From an uncultured Bacilli bacterium (lineage in GTDB: Bacteria; Bacillota_I; Bacilli_A; RF39; UBA660), in the NCBI GenBank assembly GCA_910579455.1, contig CAJTUT010000005.1, positions 7,128 to 71,127 on the forward strand: 64,000 nucleotides of DNA. Reading direction: 5' to 3'. The first letter of the stretch is position 1. Every line of letters starts with the position of its first letter. The notes beneath the pieces are model-generated. The model searched no databases. It had not been told where the DNA came from and saw only the letters and a list, made by a program, of their open reading frames with translations. A program made the position numbers and the translations under genes. Positions 42,330 through 51,927 of this stretch are shown here, piece by piece.

Positions 42330-44210
42330 ATGAAGTATGAAGTAGTTGTAGTAGGAGGGGGGCATGCTGGATGTGAAGCATCCCTTGCAACATCAAGAAA
42401 AGGACATAAGACTTTATTAATTACAGGAAATATAAAAAATATTGCAGATATGCCTTGTAATCCTTCCATAGGAGGACCGGCTAAAGGAATTGTCGTAAGA
42501 GAAATTGATGCTTTAGGTGGAGAAATGGGAAAATGTGCAGATAAAGGGGCAATTCAAGTAAAAATGCTAAATACCAAAAAAGGTCCTGCTGTACAAGCCT
42601 TACGTGCCCAAGAGGATAAACATATTTATCCAAAAGAAATGTTAAAAGTTCTAAATAATCAAGAAAATTTAGAGATAAAAGAGGCAATAGTAGAACATTT
42701 AATAGTAGATAATCAAAAGATAAGGGGTATTATATTAGAAACTGGTGAAGAAATAGAATCAGATATCGTAATATTAACGACAGGAACTTATTTAAAGGGA
42801 AGTATATTAGTAGGAGATAAGAAAACACCAGGTGGCCCCCATGGAGAAAGGGAATCTAAATTTTTATCGGATGACTTAAAAGCACTAGGGTTTAAGATTC
42901 TACGATTAAAAACAGGGACTCCTCCAAGAATAGATATAAATAGTATTGATTACAAAAAAACAAGCTTAGAACCAGGGGATGATCAAAAGTTAACCTTTTC
43001 CTATGACAATAAAGCTTATTATGACTATAAAAACCAAGTGCCATGTCATTTAATTTATACAAATGAATGTACTCATCAAATAATCAAAAAGCATCTAAAA
43101 GAATCTTCTATGTATGGAGGTCATGTAGAAGGTGTTGGACCAAGATATTGTCCATCAATTGAAGATAAAGTAGTAAGATTTTTTGATAAAGAACGTCATC
43201 AATTATTTTTAGAACCAGAAAGTAATATAAAAGAGGACAAAGAATATGGGAATACAATCTATATTCAGGGTTTTTCAACGAGTATGCCAGAAAAAGTTCA
43301 AGAACAAATGGTTCATAGTTTAAGTGGTTTAGAACATGCCAAAATATTAAAATATGCCTATGCAATAGAATATGATGCCATTGACTCAAAACAATTAAAA
43401 CAAAGCTTAGAAACAAAATTAGTAGAGAATTTATTTACGGCAGGACAAATAAATGGAACAAGTGGTTATGAAGAAGCAGCGGGCCAAGGTTTAATCGCGG
43501 GAATTAATGCAGCATTAAAATTAGAGGGAAAAGATCCGTTAATATTAAAAAGAAATGAGGCATATATCGGGGTATTAATTGATGATTTAGTAATCAAAGG
43601 GGTAAAAGACCCTTATAGATTGTTGACTTCCCGTGCAGAATATCGCCTACTCCTACGACATGACAACGCAGATATAAGACTTAGAGATTATGGATACCAA
43701 ATTGGCTTAATTAATCAAGAAACTTATCAAAATTTTATAGAAAAAAAGAGGCAAATAGAAGAAGTTTATCAGAAACTAAAAGATATTAGAATAACTCCTA
43801 AAAAAGAAATCAATGAGTATTTAGAAAATATAGGAAGTAGTACACTAAAAGATGGAATTAGCCTTTATGAATTATTAAAGCGTCCAGAGATTTCAGTGGA
43901 TGATATAAAACACTTTATAAAGTTAGATTATAGTCTAGAAGTATTAGAACAGGTAGAGATTAATACAAGATATGAAGGGTATATAAAGAAAGCATTAAAA
44001 GATGCAGAAAAGATGTTAAATCTGGAAAATAAAAAGATACCAGAAAACATAAATTATGAAAATATACCGAATATTGCTAGTGAAGCAAAACAAAAACTAT
44101 CAGAAATTAGACCAACTACTATTGGACAAGCATCACGCATTAGTGGAGTAAATCCTGCTGATATTTCTATTTTGATGGTTTATTTAAGAAAGAATGGTCA
44201 TGATGAATAA
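42330..44210 (+). CDS. mnmG: tRNA modification enzyme MnmG (GidA)
   Basis: 626-residue FAD protein, partner of MnmE. Dinucleotide motif VVVGGGHAGCEAS at the start, CNPSIGGPAKG, LKTGTPPRI, GPRYCPSIEDKVVRF, NGTSGYEEAAGQGLIAGINAAL and SRAEYRLLLRHDNAD. The ATG at 42330 fits the family N-terminus; an earlier in-frame reading at 42288 runs over the preceding gene and is rejected. Confidence 0.98.
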   Translation: MKYEVVVVGGGHAGCEASLATSRKGHKTLLITGNIKNIADMPCNPSIGGPAKGIVVREIDALGGEMGKCADKGAIQVKMLNTKKGPAVQALRAQEDKHIYPKEMLKVLNNQENLEIKEAIVEHLIVDNQKIRGIILETGEEIESDIVILTTGTYLKGSILVGDKKTPGGPHGERESKFLSDDLKALGFKILRLKTGTPPRIDINSIDYKKTSLEPGDDQKLTFSYDNKAYYDYKNQVPCHLIYTNECTHQIIKKHLKESSMYGGHVEGVGPRYCPSIEDKVVRFFDKERHQLFLEPESNIKEDKEYGNTIYIQGFSTSMPEKVQEQMVHSLSGLEHAKILKYAYAIEYDAIDSKQLKQSLETKLVENLFTAGQINGTSGYEEAAGQGLIAGINAALKLEGKDPLILKRNEAYIGVLIDDLVIKGVKDPYRLLTSRAEYRLLLRHDNADIRLRDYGYQIGLINQETYQNFIEKKRQIEEVYQKLKDIRITPKKEINEYLENIGSSTLKDGISLYELLKRPEISVDDIKHFIKLDYSLEVLEQVEINTRYEGYIKKALKDAEKMLNLENKKIPENINYENIPNIASEAKQKLSEIRPTTIGQASRISGVNPADISILMVYLRKNGHDE

Positions 44211-44844
44211 AGAAGAATTTGAAGAAGAAGTAAAGAATTTAGGAATAAATTTAAATGAAGAACAAAAAGAACAATTAGAAAAGTTTTATGAAATATTAAT
44301 TGAAGAAAATAAAAAAATCAATTTAACTAGAATTATAGAAAAAGAAGATGTCTATCTAAAACATTTCTATGATAGTTTAACCATTGTTAAAGAAACAAAT
44401 TTAAAAGAAGTAAAAACCTTATGTGATGTAGGTAGTGGAGCAGGGTTACCTGGAATTGTATTAAAAATTATTTATCCTCATTTAAAAGTAACATTACTAG
44501 ACTCACTATTAAAAAGAGTAAATTATTTAAATGAAAGCATAAAAAAATTAAAATTAGAAAATATAGAAGCAATCCATACAAGAAGTGAAAATTATCAAGG
44601 ACAGTTCGATGTAGTAACATCAAGAGCAGTGGCTAATCTAAAAAAATTAATTCCTTGGTGCATTCATTTAGTAAAAGAGAACGGAATGTTTATTGCCATG
44701 AAGGGAAATATAGAGGAAGAAACAATAGATATCAACCAACTATTAAAAAAATATCATTGTGAAATAAAAAAGATTAATAAATTTGTATTACCCAAGGAAA
44801 ACAGCAATAGAGCCTTAGTAGTGATTAAAAAAAGTAACCATTAG
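44200..44844 (+). CDS. rsmG: 16S rRNA guanine-527 N7-methyltransferase RsmG
   Basis: About 214 residues. NLTRIIEKEDVYLKHFYDSL, SAM motif CDVGSGAGLPGIVL and FDVVTSRAVANLKKL are characteristic. It overlaps the end of mnmG. Two adjacent ATGs (44200 and 44203) and another at 44194 compete; the exact start is unclear and no strong ribosome binding site is present, so translation is probably coupled. mnmE-mnmG-rsmG then noc-parA-parB matches Bacillus, apart from the giant sigma-factor gene in between. Confidence 0.95.
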   Translation: MMNKEEFEEEVKNLGINLNEEQKEQLEKFYEILIEENKKINLTRIIEKEDVYLKHFYDSLTIVKETNLKEVKTLCDVGSGAGLPGIVLKIIYPHLKVTLLDSLLKRVNYLNESIKKLKLENIEAIHTRSENYQGQFDVVTSRAVANLKKLIPWCIHLVKENGMFIAMKGNIEEETIDINQLLKKYHCEIKKINKFVLPKENSNRALVVIKKSNH

Positions 44845-45016
44845 GATAAATATTTAATATTATAGTGATATAGAAATTAGAGATTATCCATAGAAGTCAA
44901 TAAAGAATAGATCAATTATAAGAAAAAGATAAATGGTATTCATCATTATATGTATCAAGAAACAAATTATTTATTAGTTACAAAAGGAATATTACTAAAA
45001 GTATCGTAGATTAGAG

Positions 45017-48000
45017 GTGATATTTATAGAAAATTTAGAACAATTATTAAAAAAAGAGATTAAAAAGTATCCTGTATTACCTGATGAAGAACAAATGTTG
45101 TTAGCAAAACAATATAAAAAAAGTGGAGACAAAAAATCTTTTGAAAAATTATTTCATCATAATTTAAGATTATGTTTAAAAGTATCCTACAAATATAGCG
45201 GTAAATTAGAAAGTATGACTTTTCTAGATTTATTTCAAGAATGTAGTATCATTTTAATGAATGCTATTAAACATTATAATCCAACTGGGGAAGCAAAGTT
45301 TTCAACATATGCAATGTCTGCATTAGAAAAAACGATAAAAAACAGAATATTTGAATTAGATAAAACCATACGAACACCAGTATATAAAGAAGAACAAAAA
45401 ACAAAATATTACCAGTTTATAACCGAATATAATCAACAGTACCATAAAAATCCAACTAAAAAAGAAATAAAGGAAAAACTAGGGCTTAATGATGATCAGT
45501 TAAAAAATTTAGAAATGAATATAGGACAAAAATCCATATCATTAGATCAAAAAATTTCATCTGAGGAAGATTCCGTTGAGTTAATAGAATTGATACCAAA
45601 TAAGAATAATGATTATAAAGATATAGAATCAAGTTATGATATGAATATCTTAAAAAATAAATGTGTACAGATTCTAACTAAAGAAGAGTATTATATTATT
45701 TATTATAGGTATATATCAGAAGAAAGAAAAACATTAGATCAAATAGGAAAAGAATTTAATCTAACCATAGAAAGCATTAGGCAAGTAGAAAAAAAGGCTT
45801 TAGAAAAGTTAAAACGAAGAATAAAATCTAAAAAAGTAAATGATAAGTATAATAAAAACTTAGATCCACTTTCTATAGATACGACTATTCTTTTAAACGA
45901 ATTAAAAAAATATTTATCAAATGAAGAATATTTTATTTTATATTCTACTATAGTACAAGAAATGAGTACTGACATCAGTACCGAAGATCATGTGCATGAT
46001 CTTCAAATATTAGATTTAGATAAAGAAAAATTATTAGATATCAAAAAATATTTACTAGAGGTTTTTAATCATTATAAAAAAGAAAAAAATCTTGAATGTT
46101 TAAGGGATAATTATCATAAAAACTATACAGTTGCACAGATTATGGAGCTAAATATAAATATAAGTTCAAGAGATTTGATGGATTTTCATTTACTAGAACA
46201 GTATTTCCGAACAGTGAGTATAGAGGAGATTAAGAATACTAAATATTATGAAAATCTTTCTTTAAAAAATCAGAAGTTAATACAAAAATACTATGATTAT
46301 AATGATCGATATTTGAGAAAAAGTGAGATAAAGCAAATAGAACAGGAGTTAACATTAGAAAAATTTGGATATTTAGAAACAGAAAAAACTTTATATGATA
46401 GAAAAGAATTACAAAAAATATATCTAAAAAATAGAGAAATTTTAACACAAAAAGAGCAAGAAATTCTAGGAGTAATTTTATTTAGAAATAATCAATCCTA
46501 TAGTCTAAAAGAATCTACCAGACAAAAATATATAAATAGATTAATAAAAATAGAATTTAAAATCAAGGATTTTTATCAAAATAAAATAACAAAAAAACAA
46601 ATAGAACAAATTTTAGAATATCATCCAAATTTGCTATCACAAGATGAGAAAGAACTAATATGTAAAAGTTATGGAGTTAATCAAGATAAAATCAGTTTGA
46701 AAGAGTTAGCAAAAGAGTATTCTGTCTCTTATGAGGAATTACACGATAAAGTATTTACTTTAAAAAATAGAATATTATGTAAATATTATCAAATTACAGA
46801 AGGAAAAAAAGATGAGTTACCAGAAGATGAGAAAAAACTTTACCAGATGTATCTCTCAAACGTACAGTATGAATTTTCTGTGGATACTAGAAGAATTTTA
46901 GGAATGTTTCTATCTGGAAAGAATTATCAAGAGATTGCTACTATAGAAAAGATATCTATAACTAAAGTATCAAATTTTATCACAGAAGGACTTCGAAAAT
47001 GTGAATTTTATAAATATGGAATTATAGTACCTTTTCTCATACAAGAAGAGGAAATAGATATAGTCTTGCAACTACATCAATATAGTGAAATAAAAAAGAA
47101 ACTAATAAAAGAGAGATACTTAAAGTTAAAAATGTTAACTGAGTTATCAAATGAATATCATATAAATAAACAAGATATAAGCAAGCTAAAGGAAAAATTT
47201 TATGATCAATATTTAAAATGGAAATGTCCACAAATTTCAATCAATCAGTATGAAGAAGAAATAAAAAGGCATCAGGCAGATTCAGTATTAACAGAAGAAG
47301 AAAAAAGCATGGTAGCATTTAAATATGGAATTAAGTGCGAATATAATCCAATGGGAAAAAAAGAAAAGAATCAAGAAATTGCTGATCATTTTTCTATTTC
47401 ATTAAACTGTTGTAAGGCAAAAATAAACTCTTTCAATAGAAAAATGAGAGAAAGAATATTAAGATTAACTATGCCCAAATATGGAATTATTAGAAGAGAT
47501 GAAATGAGAAAAATCCTAAACAATAATCCTTTATTGATAAGTGAAAAGGAAAGGGATATTATTTGTCATACAAATGAATTAAATGGTTATTGTTATTTGA
47601 GTGAAACCGAGTTAAAAGAAAAATATCAAGAGAGATCTAATAACTTCAAACGAAGATATGATAGAGCGGTACTTTCAATAAAAAAATATCAAGATAATCT
47701 CCTTCCAAGGAAAATTGACTATCAAAAAGATATAAAAAATATAGAACGATATTTTAGTAAATATGATAGAAAACTATTAGAAATGATTTATAACCAAAGA
47801 TTAACAGAAAAACAAATAGCTGAAAAATTAGAAATCACTGATTTTCAAAGTAGACAAAAAATAATTAAAATTAAACTTGATGTTGCAGAAATTTTAAACG
47901 ATGAACCCCAAGCAAAAATGTTTGATTTTGATTATGCACGTAAAGTAATAGATCAAGAAGACTTACCACTATACTATATAAATAATAATTTAGCTAAAAC

Positions 48001-48556
48001 AATTTATCAAATGATAACAGGAGAGAATGGACAAAAAAAGTATACATCTAAAGATGTTGTTAAAGAATTAAATTTGATTGTTCCACAAAAGGCTCTTGAT
48101 AATTGCTGTTATAGTGTAATGATTGCTATTGAAAAATATAAAAGAGGAATTAGGAAAGTCAAAACCGTTACTACTGAAGAAATAATAGATTATTACCAAC
48201 ATAGCAAAGAAAAAATACCAGTAGAAATAAAAAGCTATATAGAAAAGAAAGTTTTCAATAATCCCTTAGCAAATCAAAAAACTCTCCCAAATAAATTAAT
48301 ATATGAAATATTAAAATATCGAGGAGAATTTTCTATTGATATTAATCAAATAAATCATACTACAGCAAGAGAATTAGTAAGAAATAAAAAATTAACTAGT
48401 TCTTGCAGAAAAAAAATTAAAGGTTATTTTCAAATTCCAGAAAGAGAAATAATGAATGGAAAAGAAAAATTAAAAGTATTAAAGTTATTATCTCCTTTAT
48501 ATAAAAAGAGGGAATATCAAGATGAATTTAAATGCTTGAAGAAATCTAAAGATTAA
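45017..48556 (+). CDS. Giant sigma-70 protein with tandem region-4-like repeats
   Basis: 1179 residues. The N-terminal 270 form a complete sigma-70 factor: region 2 (NLRLCLKVSYKYSG at 49-62, FLDLFQECSIILMNAIKHYN with FSTYAM to about 112, then TIRTPVY), region 3 (about 128-195) and region 4 (LTKEEYYIIYYRYISEERKT, IGKEFNLTIESIRQVEKKAL). The remaining 900 residues hold at least seven units of 50-65 residues that echo region 4, starting around 411, 474, 536, 600, 755, 836 and 906, with a pattern of Leu-Ser/Thr-x-x-Glu-x-x-Ile-Ile followed by a helix-turn-helix-like stretch. Start: GTG at 45017 sits inside AGAGGTGAT, and an ATA at 45026 is 5 bases after it; no ATG is near. No anti-sigma gene is adjacent. 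Confidence 0.85.
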   Translation: MIFIENLEQLLKKEIKKYPVLPDEEQMLLAKQYKKSGDKKSFEKLFHHNLRLCLKVSYKYSGKLESMTFLDLFQECSIILMNAIKHYNPTGEAKFSTYAMSALEKTIKNRIFELDKTIRTPVYKEEQKTKYYQFITEYNQQYHKNPTKKEIKEKLGLNDDQLKNLEMNIGQKSISLDQKISSEEDSVELIELIPNKNNDYKDIESSYDMNILKNKCVQILTKEEYYIIYYRYISEERKTLDQIGKEFNLTIESIRQVEKKALEKLKRRIKSKKVNDKYNKNLDPLSIDTTILLNELKKYLSNEEYFILYSTIVQEMSTDISTEDHVHDLQILDLDKEKLLDIKKYLLEVFNHYKKEKNLECLRDNYHKNYTVAQIMELNINISSRDLMDFHLLEQYFRTVSIEEIKNTKYYENLSLKNQKLIQKYYDYNDRYLRKSEIKQIEQELTLEKFGYLETEKTLYDRKELQKIYLKNREILTQKEQEILGVILFRNNQSYSLKESTRQKYINRLIKIEFKIKDFYQNKITKKQIEQILEYHPNLLSQDEKELICKSYGVNQDKISLKELAKEYSVSYEELHDKVFTLKNRILCKYYQITEGKKDELPEDEKKLYQMYLSNVQYEFSVDTRRILGMFLSGKNYQEIATIEKISITKVSNFITEGLRKCEFYKYGIIVPFLIQEEEIDIVLQLHQYSEIKKKLIKERYLKLKMLTELSNEYHINKQDISKLKEKFYDQYLKWKCPQISINQYEEEIKRHQADSVLTEEEKSMVAFKYGIKCEYNPMGKKEKNQEIADHFSISLNCCKAKINSFNRKMRERILRLTMPKYGIIRRDEMRKILNNNPLLISEKERDIICHTNELNGYCYLSETELKEKYQERSNNFKRRYDRAVLSIKKYQDNLLPRKIDYQKDIKNIERYFSKYDRKLLEMIYNQRLTEKQIAEKLEITDFQSRQKIIKIKLDVAEILNDEPQAKMFDFDYARKVIDQEDLPLYYINNNLAKTIYQMITGENGQKKYTSKDVVKELNLIVPQKALDNCCYSVMIAIEKYKRGIRKVKTVTTEEIIDYYQHSKEKIPVEIKSYIEKKVFNNPLANQKTLPNKLIYEILKYRGEFSIDINQINHTTARELVRNKKLTSSCRKKIKGYFQIPEREIMNGKEKLKVLKLLSPLYKKREYQDEFKCLKKSKD

Positions 48557-48586
48557 GATAATTCCAAAAAACTTAATCTTTTTTTA
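48548..48586 (+). terminator. Terminator of the giant sigma gene
   Basis: AAAGATTAAG and CTTAATCTTT (48548-48557 with 48572-48581), a 10-bp stem, then TTTTATG. It includes the stop codon. Confidence 0.75.
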
Positions 48587-48594
48587 TGATATTA

Positions 48595-48622
48595 TTGAAA
48601 AAATGAGATTTAATGATATAAT
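48595..48622 (+). promoter_or_regulatory. Promoter of the Noc-like gene
   Basis: TTGAAA (48595-48600), 16-base spacer ending in TGA, TATAAT (48617-48622), 39 bases before the ATG. Confidence 0.7.
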
Positions 48623-48661
48623 ATAAAATAGAATAAAAGAATAAAAAGAGAGGTATGGGTT

Positions 48662-50134
48662 ATGCAAGGCGAAGAGGTAGTATATCTATACTTGGATGAT
48701 ATTATTCCTAACAGATTTCAACCGAGAGAAGTTTTTGAGGAAAAACCATTAAAAGAGTTAGCTGTTTCAATCAAGGAACATGGAGTAATACAACCAATTA
48801 TAGTAAGAAAAGTAAACGATAAATATGAAATCATTGCTGGAGAGAGAAGATACAAGGCCTCAGCTTTAGCAGGACTTACCAAAATACCAGCAATTATTAG
48901 AGAATTAGATGATAAAGAGTCATCTAAAGTGGCATTGTTAGAAAATTTGCAAAGAAAAAATTTAAACCCTATAGAAGAAGCAAAAACCTATCAAAAAATA
49001 CTAGAAATAGATGAAATGACCCAAGAGGAATTAGCAAAAACTATGGGGAAAAGTCAATCATCAGTCGCCAATAAATTAAGGCTATTATCCTTGTCTGATG
49101 AAATACAACAAGCTTTATTACAAGATAAAATATCAGAGCGTCATGCAAGGACCCTTTTAAATGTGAAAGATCCAAGGGAACAACAGGAATTATTAAACGA
49201 AATTATTAATACTAAAATGACAGTAAGACAATTAGAGAGCAAAATAAAAAAAGATCAACCATCAAGCGAGAGTATCATTCAGGATACAACAGTATCTAGT
49301 CATTCTTTAGAAAATATGAATATAAAAGACTCAAAGCCTATTTTAAAACAGGATAATTATATTTCTAGCAATCCGTTAATACCTAGCTTTTTAACAGGAG
49401 AAGCCGAACAAAAAGAAGAGCCTCTTTTAATTAGTGCAACTGGAGAAAATTTAATGGATAAAAGAGAAGAACCAGAATTATTAATTAATGAAGAAAATAC
49501 AGAGAAAGAAAATGAAATATCTCCTCAAAAATTTATCAACTTTGGAGAGATAGATGATACAGAAGATGAAGATCTTATACAGGTAAACGATGGAATGCTA
49601 CTTGGAAGTATTACATCTAAAGAAGATTCTTCCATCAATGTTAATGACCTTAATGCTAATATCCAAAATGTCTCACCTTCTCAAAAAGGAGCCTCTAATG
49701 CTGATTTGGATAGTTTATTAAGAATTAATACAGATCCAATCCTATCTAATGCTAATAATAATTCCAGTTCAGAAGAAAATAATAATTTCAAATTTTTCTC
49801 ACCAGTACAGGAAGCATTAAAAGAAAGTGAAAAGGAAGAGACCAAAACATCTGAAGATTATTTCAAGGCACCTGATCTTATTAATGTAGATATTCCAGGA
49901 GAGATAGCAACCTCTCCCACAAATAATGTTAGTTTAAGTCAGGTGACTTATGATTCTATAAACGAAAATAAACCCATTCAGTCGATTGATTTTAATACTA
50001 ATCGTTCTTTACAAAGTTCCATAGAAATGATAAGAGATGTCATTAAAAAAATAGAATCGAATGGATTAAAGGTAGATTCAGATGAAATGAATTTGGAAAA
50101 TTCGTACCAAGTAATTATTAAAATAGAAAAGTAA
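48662..50134 (+). CDS. noc: Noc-like ParB paralogue with long acidic C-terminal extension
   Basis: 490 residues. ParB-type CTPase domain (NRFQPREVFEEKPLKELAVS, HGVIQPIIVRK, GERRYKASALAG at 60-70), a helix-turn-helix about 112-135 (TQEELAKTMGKSQSSVANKLRLL) and ARTLLNV. From about 205 a Ser/Asn/Asp/Glu-rich, low-complexity tail of about 220 residues, then a C-terminal helical segment (LQSSIEMIRDVIKKIESN). Bacillus Noc is about 283 residues with an N-terminal amphipathic membrane helix; none is obvious here. Identity as Noc is by location between rsmG and parA and by the Noc-type palindrome at 23944. It could also be a second ParB. Confidence 0.85.
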   Translation: MQGEEVVYLYLDDIIPNRFQPREVFEEKPLKELAVSIKEHGVIQPIIVRKVNDKYEIIAGERRYKASALAGLTKIPAIIRELDDKESSKVALLENLQRKNLNPIEEAKTYQKILEIDEMTQEELAKTMGKSQSSVANKLRLLSLSDEIQQALLQDKISERHARTLLNVKDPREQQELLNEIINTKMTVRQLESKIKKDQPSSESIIQDTTVSSHSLENMNIKDSKPILKQDNYISSNPLIPSFLTGEAEQKEEPLLISATGENLMDKREEPELLINEENTEKENEISPQKFINFGEIDDTEDEDLIQVNDGMLLGSITSKEDSSINVNDLNANIQNVSPSQKGASNADLDSLLRINTDPILSNANNNSSSEENNNFKFFSPVQEALKESEKEETKTSEDYFKAPDLINVDIPGEIATSPTNNVSLSQVTYDSINENKPIQSIDFNTNRSLQSSIEMIRDVIKKIESNGLKVDSDEMNLENSYQVIIKIEK

Positions 50135-50148
50135 TAGAAAAATTTAAT

Positions 50149-50173
50149 AAGTAGATAAAATCTACTTTTTTTT
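50149..50173 (+). terminator. Terminator of the Noc-like gene
   Basis: AAGTAGAT-AAA-ATCTACTT (50149-50156 with 50160-50167) followed by TTTTTT. Confidence 0.75.
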
Positions 50174-50183
50174 CACAAAAACA

Positions 50184-50212
50184 TTTAAAATAGGTTGGAT
50201 ATTTGATACAAT
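50184..50212 (+). promoter_or_regulatory. Promoter of parA-parB
   Basis: TTTAAA (50184-50189), 17-base spacer ending TGA, TACAAT (50207-50212), 31 bases before the parA ATG. Confidence 0.5.
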
Positions 50213-50242
50213 ATATTAAGTAAAAAAGGAGTAGTGATAAAT

Positions 50243-51028
50243 ATGGGAAAGGTAATTTCTTTGGTCAATCAAAAGGGTGGAGTAGGAAAAACAACGACAA
50301 GTATTAATCTTTCAGCATCACTAGCTGCTTTAGGAAAAACAGTTTTATTAATTGATTTAGATCCTCAAGGAAATACAACAACAGGAGTAGGAATTAATAA
50401 AGGGGATATAGAAAACAGTATTTATGATGTTTTAACTAGTAAATGTGATATAAATCAAGCAACAATAAAAACAAAATATAAGAATTTATATGTAATTCCA
50501 GCAACGATTAATTTAGCAGGGTTGGACATAGAACTATTAGAAAAAAGTCAAAGTGAACCTGGTTTTTCTAAGGGAACTCAATTAAAAGGGCATATTGAAG
50601 GGATAAAGGATAATTTTGATTTTATAATTATTGATTGTCCACCATCATTGGGATTAATTACTACAAACGCCCTAACAGCATCCAATTCAGTGATTATTCC
50701 TGTACAATGTGAATTTTTCGCTTTAGAGGGAATTATGCAATTATTAAATACAATTATGTTAGCACAAAAATCTCTAAATCCAAATTTAGATATTGAGGGG
50801 GTATTACTAACTATGCTAGATTCTAGAACAAATTTGGGATTTGAGGTTGTAGATGATATTAGAAAATTCTTTAAAGAGAGGGTTTATAATACTATAATAC
50901 CAAGACTAATCAGACTAACAGAGGCCCCATCTCACGGAGAACCTATTATTGCTTATGATCCAAAAAGTAGAGGATCAGAAGCTTATATCAATTTAGCTAA
51001 GGAAGTGATTGAAAGAAATGGAAACTAA
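50243..51028 (+). CDS. parA: Chromosome segregation ATPase ParA (Soj)
   Basis: 261-residue deviant Walker ATPase. NQKGGVGKTT (Walker A with signature Lys), LIDLDPQGNTT, IIDCPPSLGLITTNAL. Soj also acts on DnaA to regulate initiation. The ATG at 50243 is chosen; a GTG at 50234 is only two bases from the AAGGAG site. It overlaps parB. Confidence 0.97.
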   Translation: MGKVISLVNQKGGVGKTTTSINLSASLAALGKTVLLIDLDPQGNTTTGVGINKGDIENSIYDVLTSKCDINQATIKTKYKNLYVIPATINLAGLDIELLEKSQSEPGFSKGTQLKGHIEGIKDNFDFIIIDCPPSLGLITTNALTASNSVIIPVQCEFFALEGIMQLLNTIMLAQKSLNPNLDIEGVLLTMLDSRTNLGFEVVDDIRKFFKERVYNTIIPRLIRLTEAPSHGEPIIAYDPKSRGSEAYINLAKEVIERNGN

Positions 51029-51914
51029 TAACGGAATTAAAAGAAGAGCCTTGGGAAAAGGACTTGAGGAACTATTTTATAATGAACCAATGGACTATAA
51101 TAAAATAGAAGAAAAAATCATTACAGAGACTCCTAAAGAAGAAATAAAAAAGGTTCCTTTAGATGAATTAAGAAGCAATCCATACCAGCCTAGACAAAAT
51201 TTTGACGAAACTGCACTAAAAGAATTAGCTGCTTCTATTAAAGAACATGGAGTATTTCAACCAATTATTATCAAAAAAAGCATCAAGGGATATGAGATCA
51301 TTGCTGGAGAACGTAGGGTAAAGGCATCGAAACTAGCTGGCTTAAAAGATATTCCGGCTATTATAAGAGATTTTAGTGATAGTGAAATGATGGAAATCGC
51401 TCTTCTTGAAAATTTGCAAAGAGAAAACTTAAATTCAATAGAAGAAGCAACTGCCTATAAGAAACTACTAGAAAATTTAGGCTTAACCCAGGAAAAACTA
51501 GCAGAAAGATTAGGAAAAAGTAGAAGTCATATTACTAATATGTTAGGACTTTTAACATTACCAGAAAACGTTCAAAACTTAATAGGATCTAAAAAAATAT
51601 CAATGGGACATGCCAGGGTTTTAAGTAAGTTAGAAGATCTTCATCAAATAGCAGAGTTATCAGATAGAATTATAACAGAAGGTCTTAGTGTAAGACAGCT
51701 TGAGGAGGTCACCTCTAGTAATAAAGATTATGAAAGAAAAAATAAGATAACTCGTCATACAAAAGAGACAAATAAAGAATATCAATACTTAGAAGAGAGT
51801 TTAAAGGAAAAATTAGGAACCAAGGTAAGAGTAAAGAAAAATAAATTAGAAATTACTTTTACCAATACGAATGATTTAAATAGATTATTAGAAATTATGA
51901 AATTAGATAAATAA
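51018..51914 (+). CDS. parB: Chromosome partition protein ParB (Spo0J)
   Basis: 298 residues: N-terminal basic segment that stimulates ParA (IKRRALGKGLEELF), CTPase domain with NPYQPRQNFD and GERRVKASKLAG, helix-turn-helix (TQEKLAERLGKSRSHITNML), MGHARVLSKL and C-terminal dimer domain. Binds parS; three sites are at 23971-24063. Start: ATG at 51018, with an in-frame TTG at 51009 as an alternative. The noc-parA-parB cluster matches Bacillus. Confidence 0.97.
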   Translation: METNNGIKRRALGKGLEELFYNEPMDYNKIEEKIITETPKEEIKKVPLDELRSNPYQPRQNFDETALKELAASIKEHGVFQPIIIKKSIKGYEIIAGERRVKASKLAGLKDIPAIIRDFSDSEMMEIALLENLQRENLNSIEEATAYKKLLENLGLTQEKLAERLGKSRSHITNMLGLLTLPENVQNLIGSKKISMGHARVLSKLEDLHQIAELSDRIITEGLSVRQLEEVTSSNKDYERKNKITRHTKETNKEYQYLEESLKEKLGTKVRVKKNKLEITFTNTNDLNRLLEIMKLDK

Positions 51915-51927
51915 AGAAGGTGTTAAT

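Noticed and set aside
45017..48556. CRISPR or tandem DNA repeat array in the giant sigma gene
   Set aside because: The repetition is at the protein level only; DNA units are diverged and have no identical repeats with spacers.
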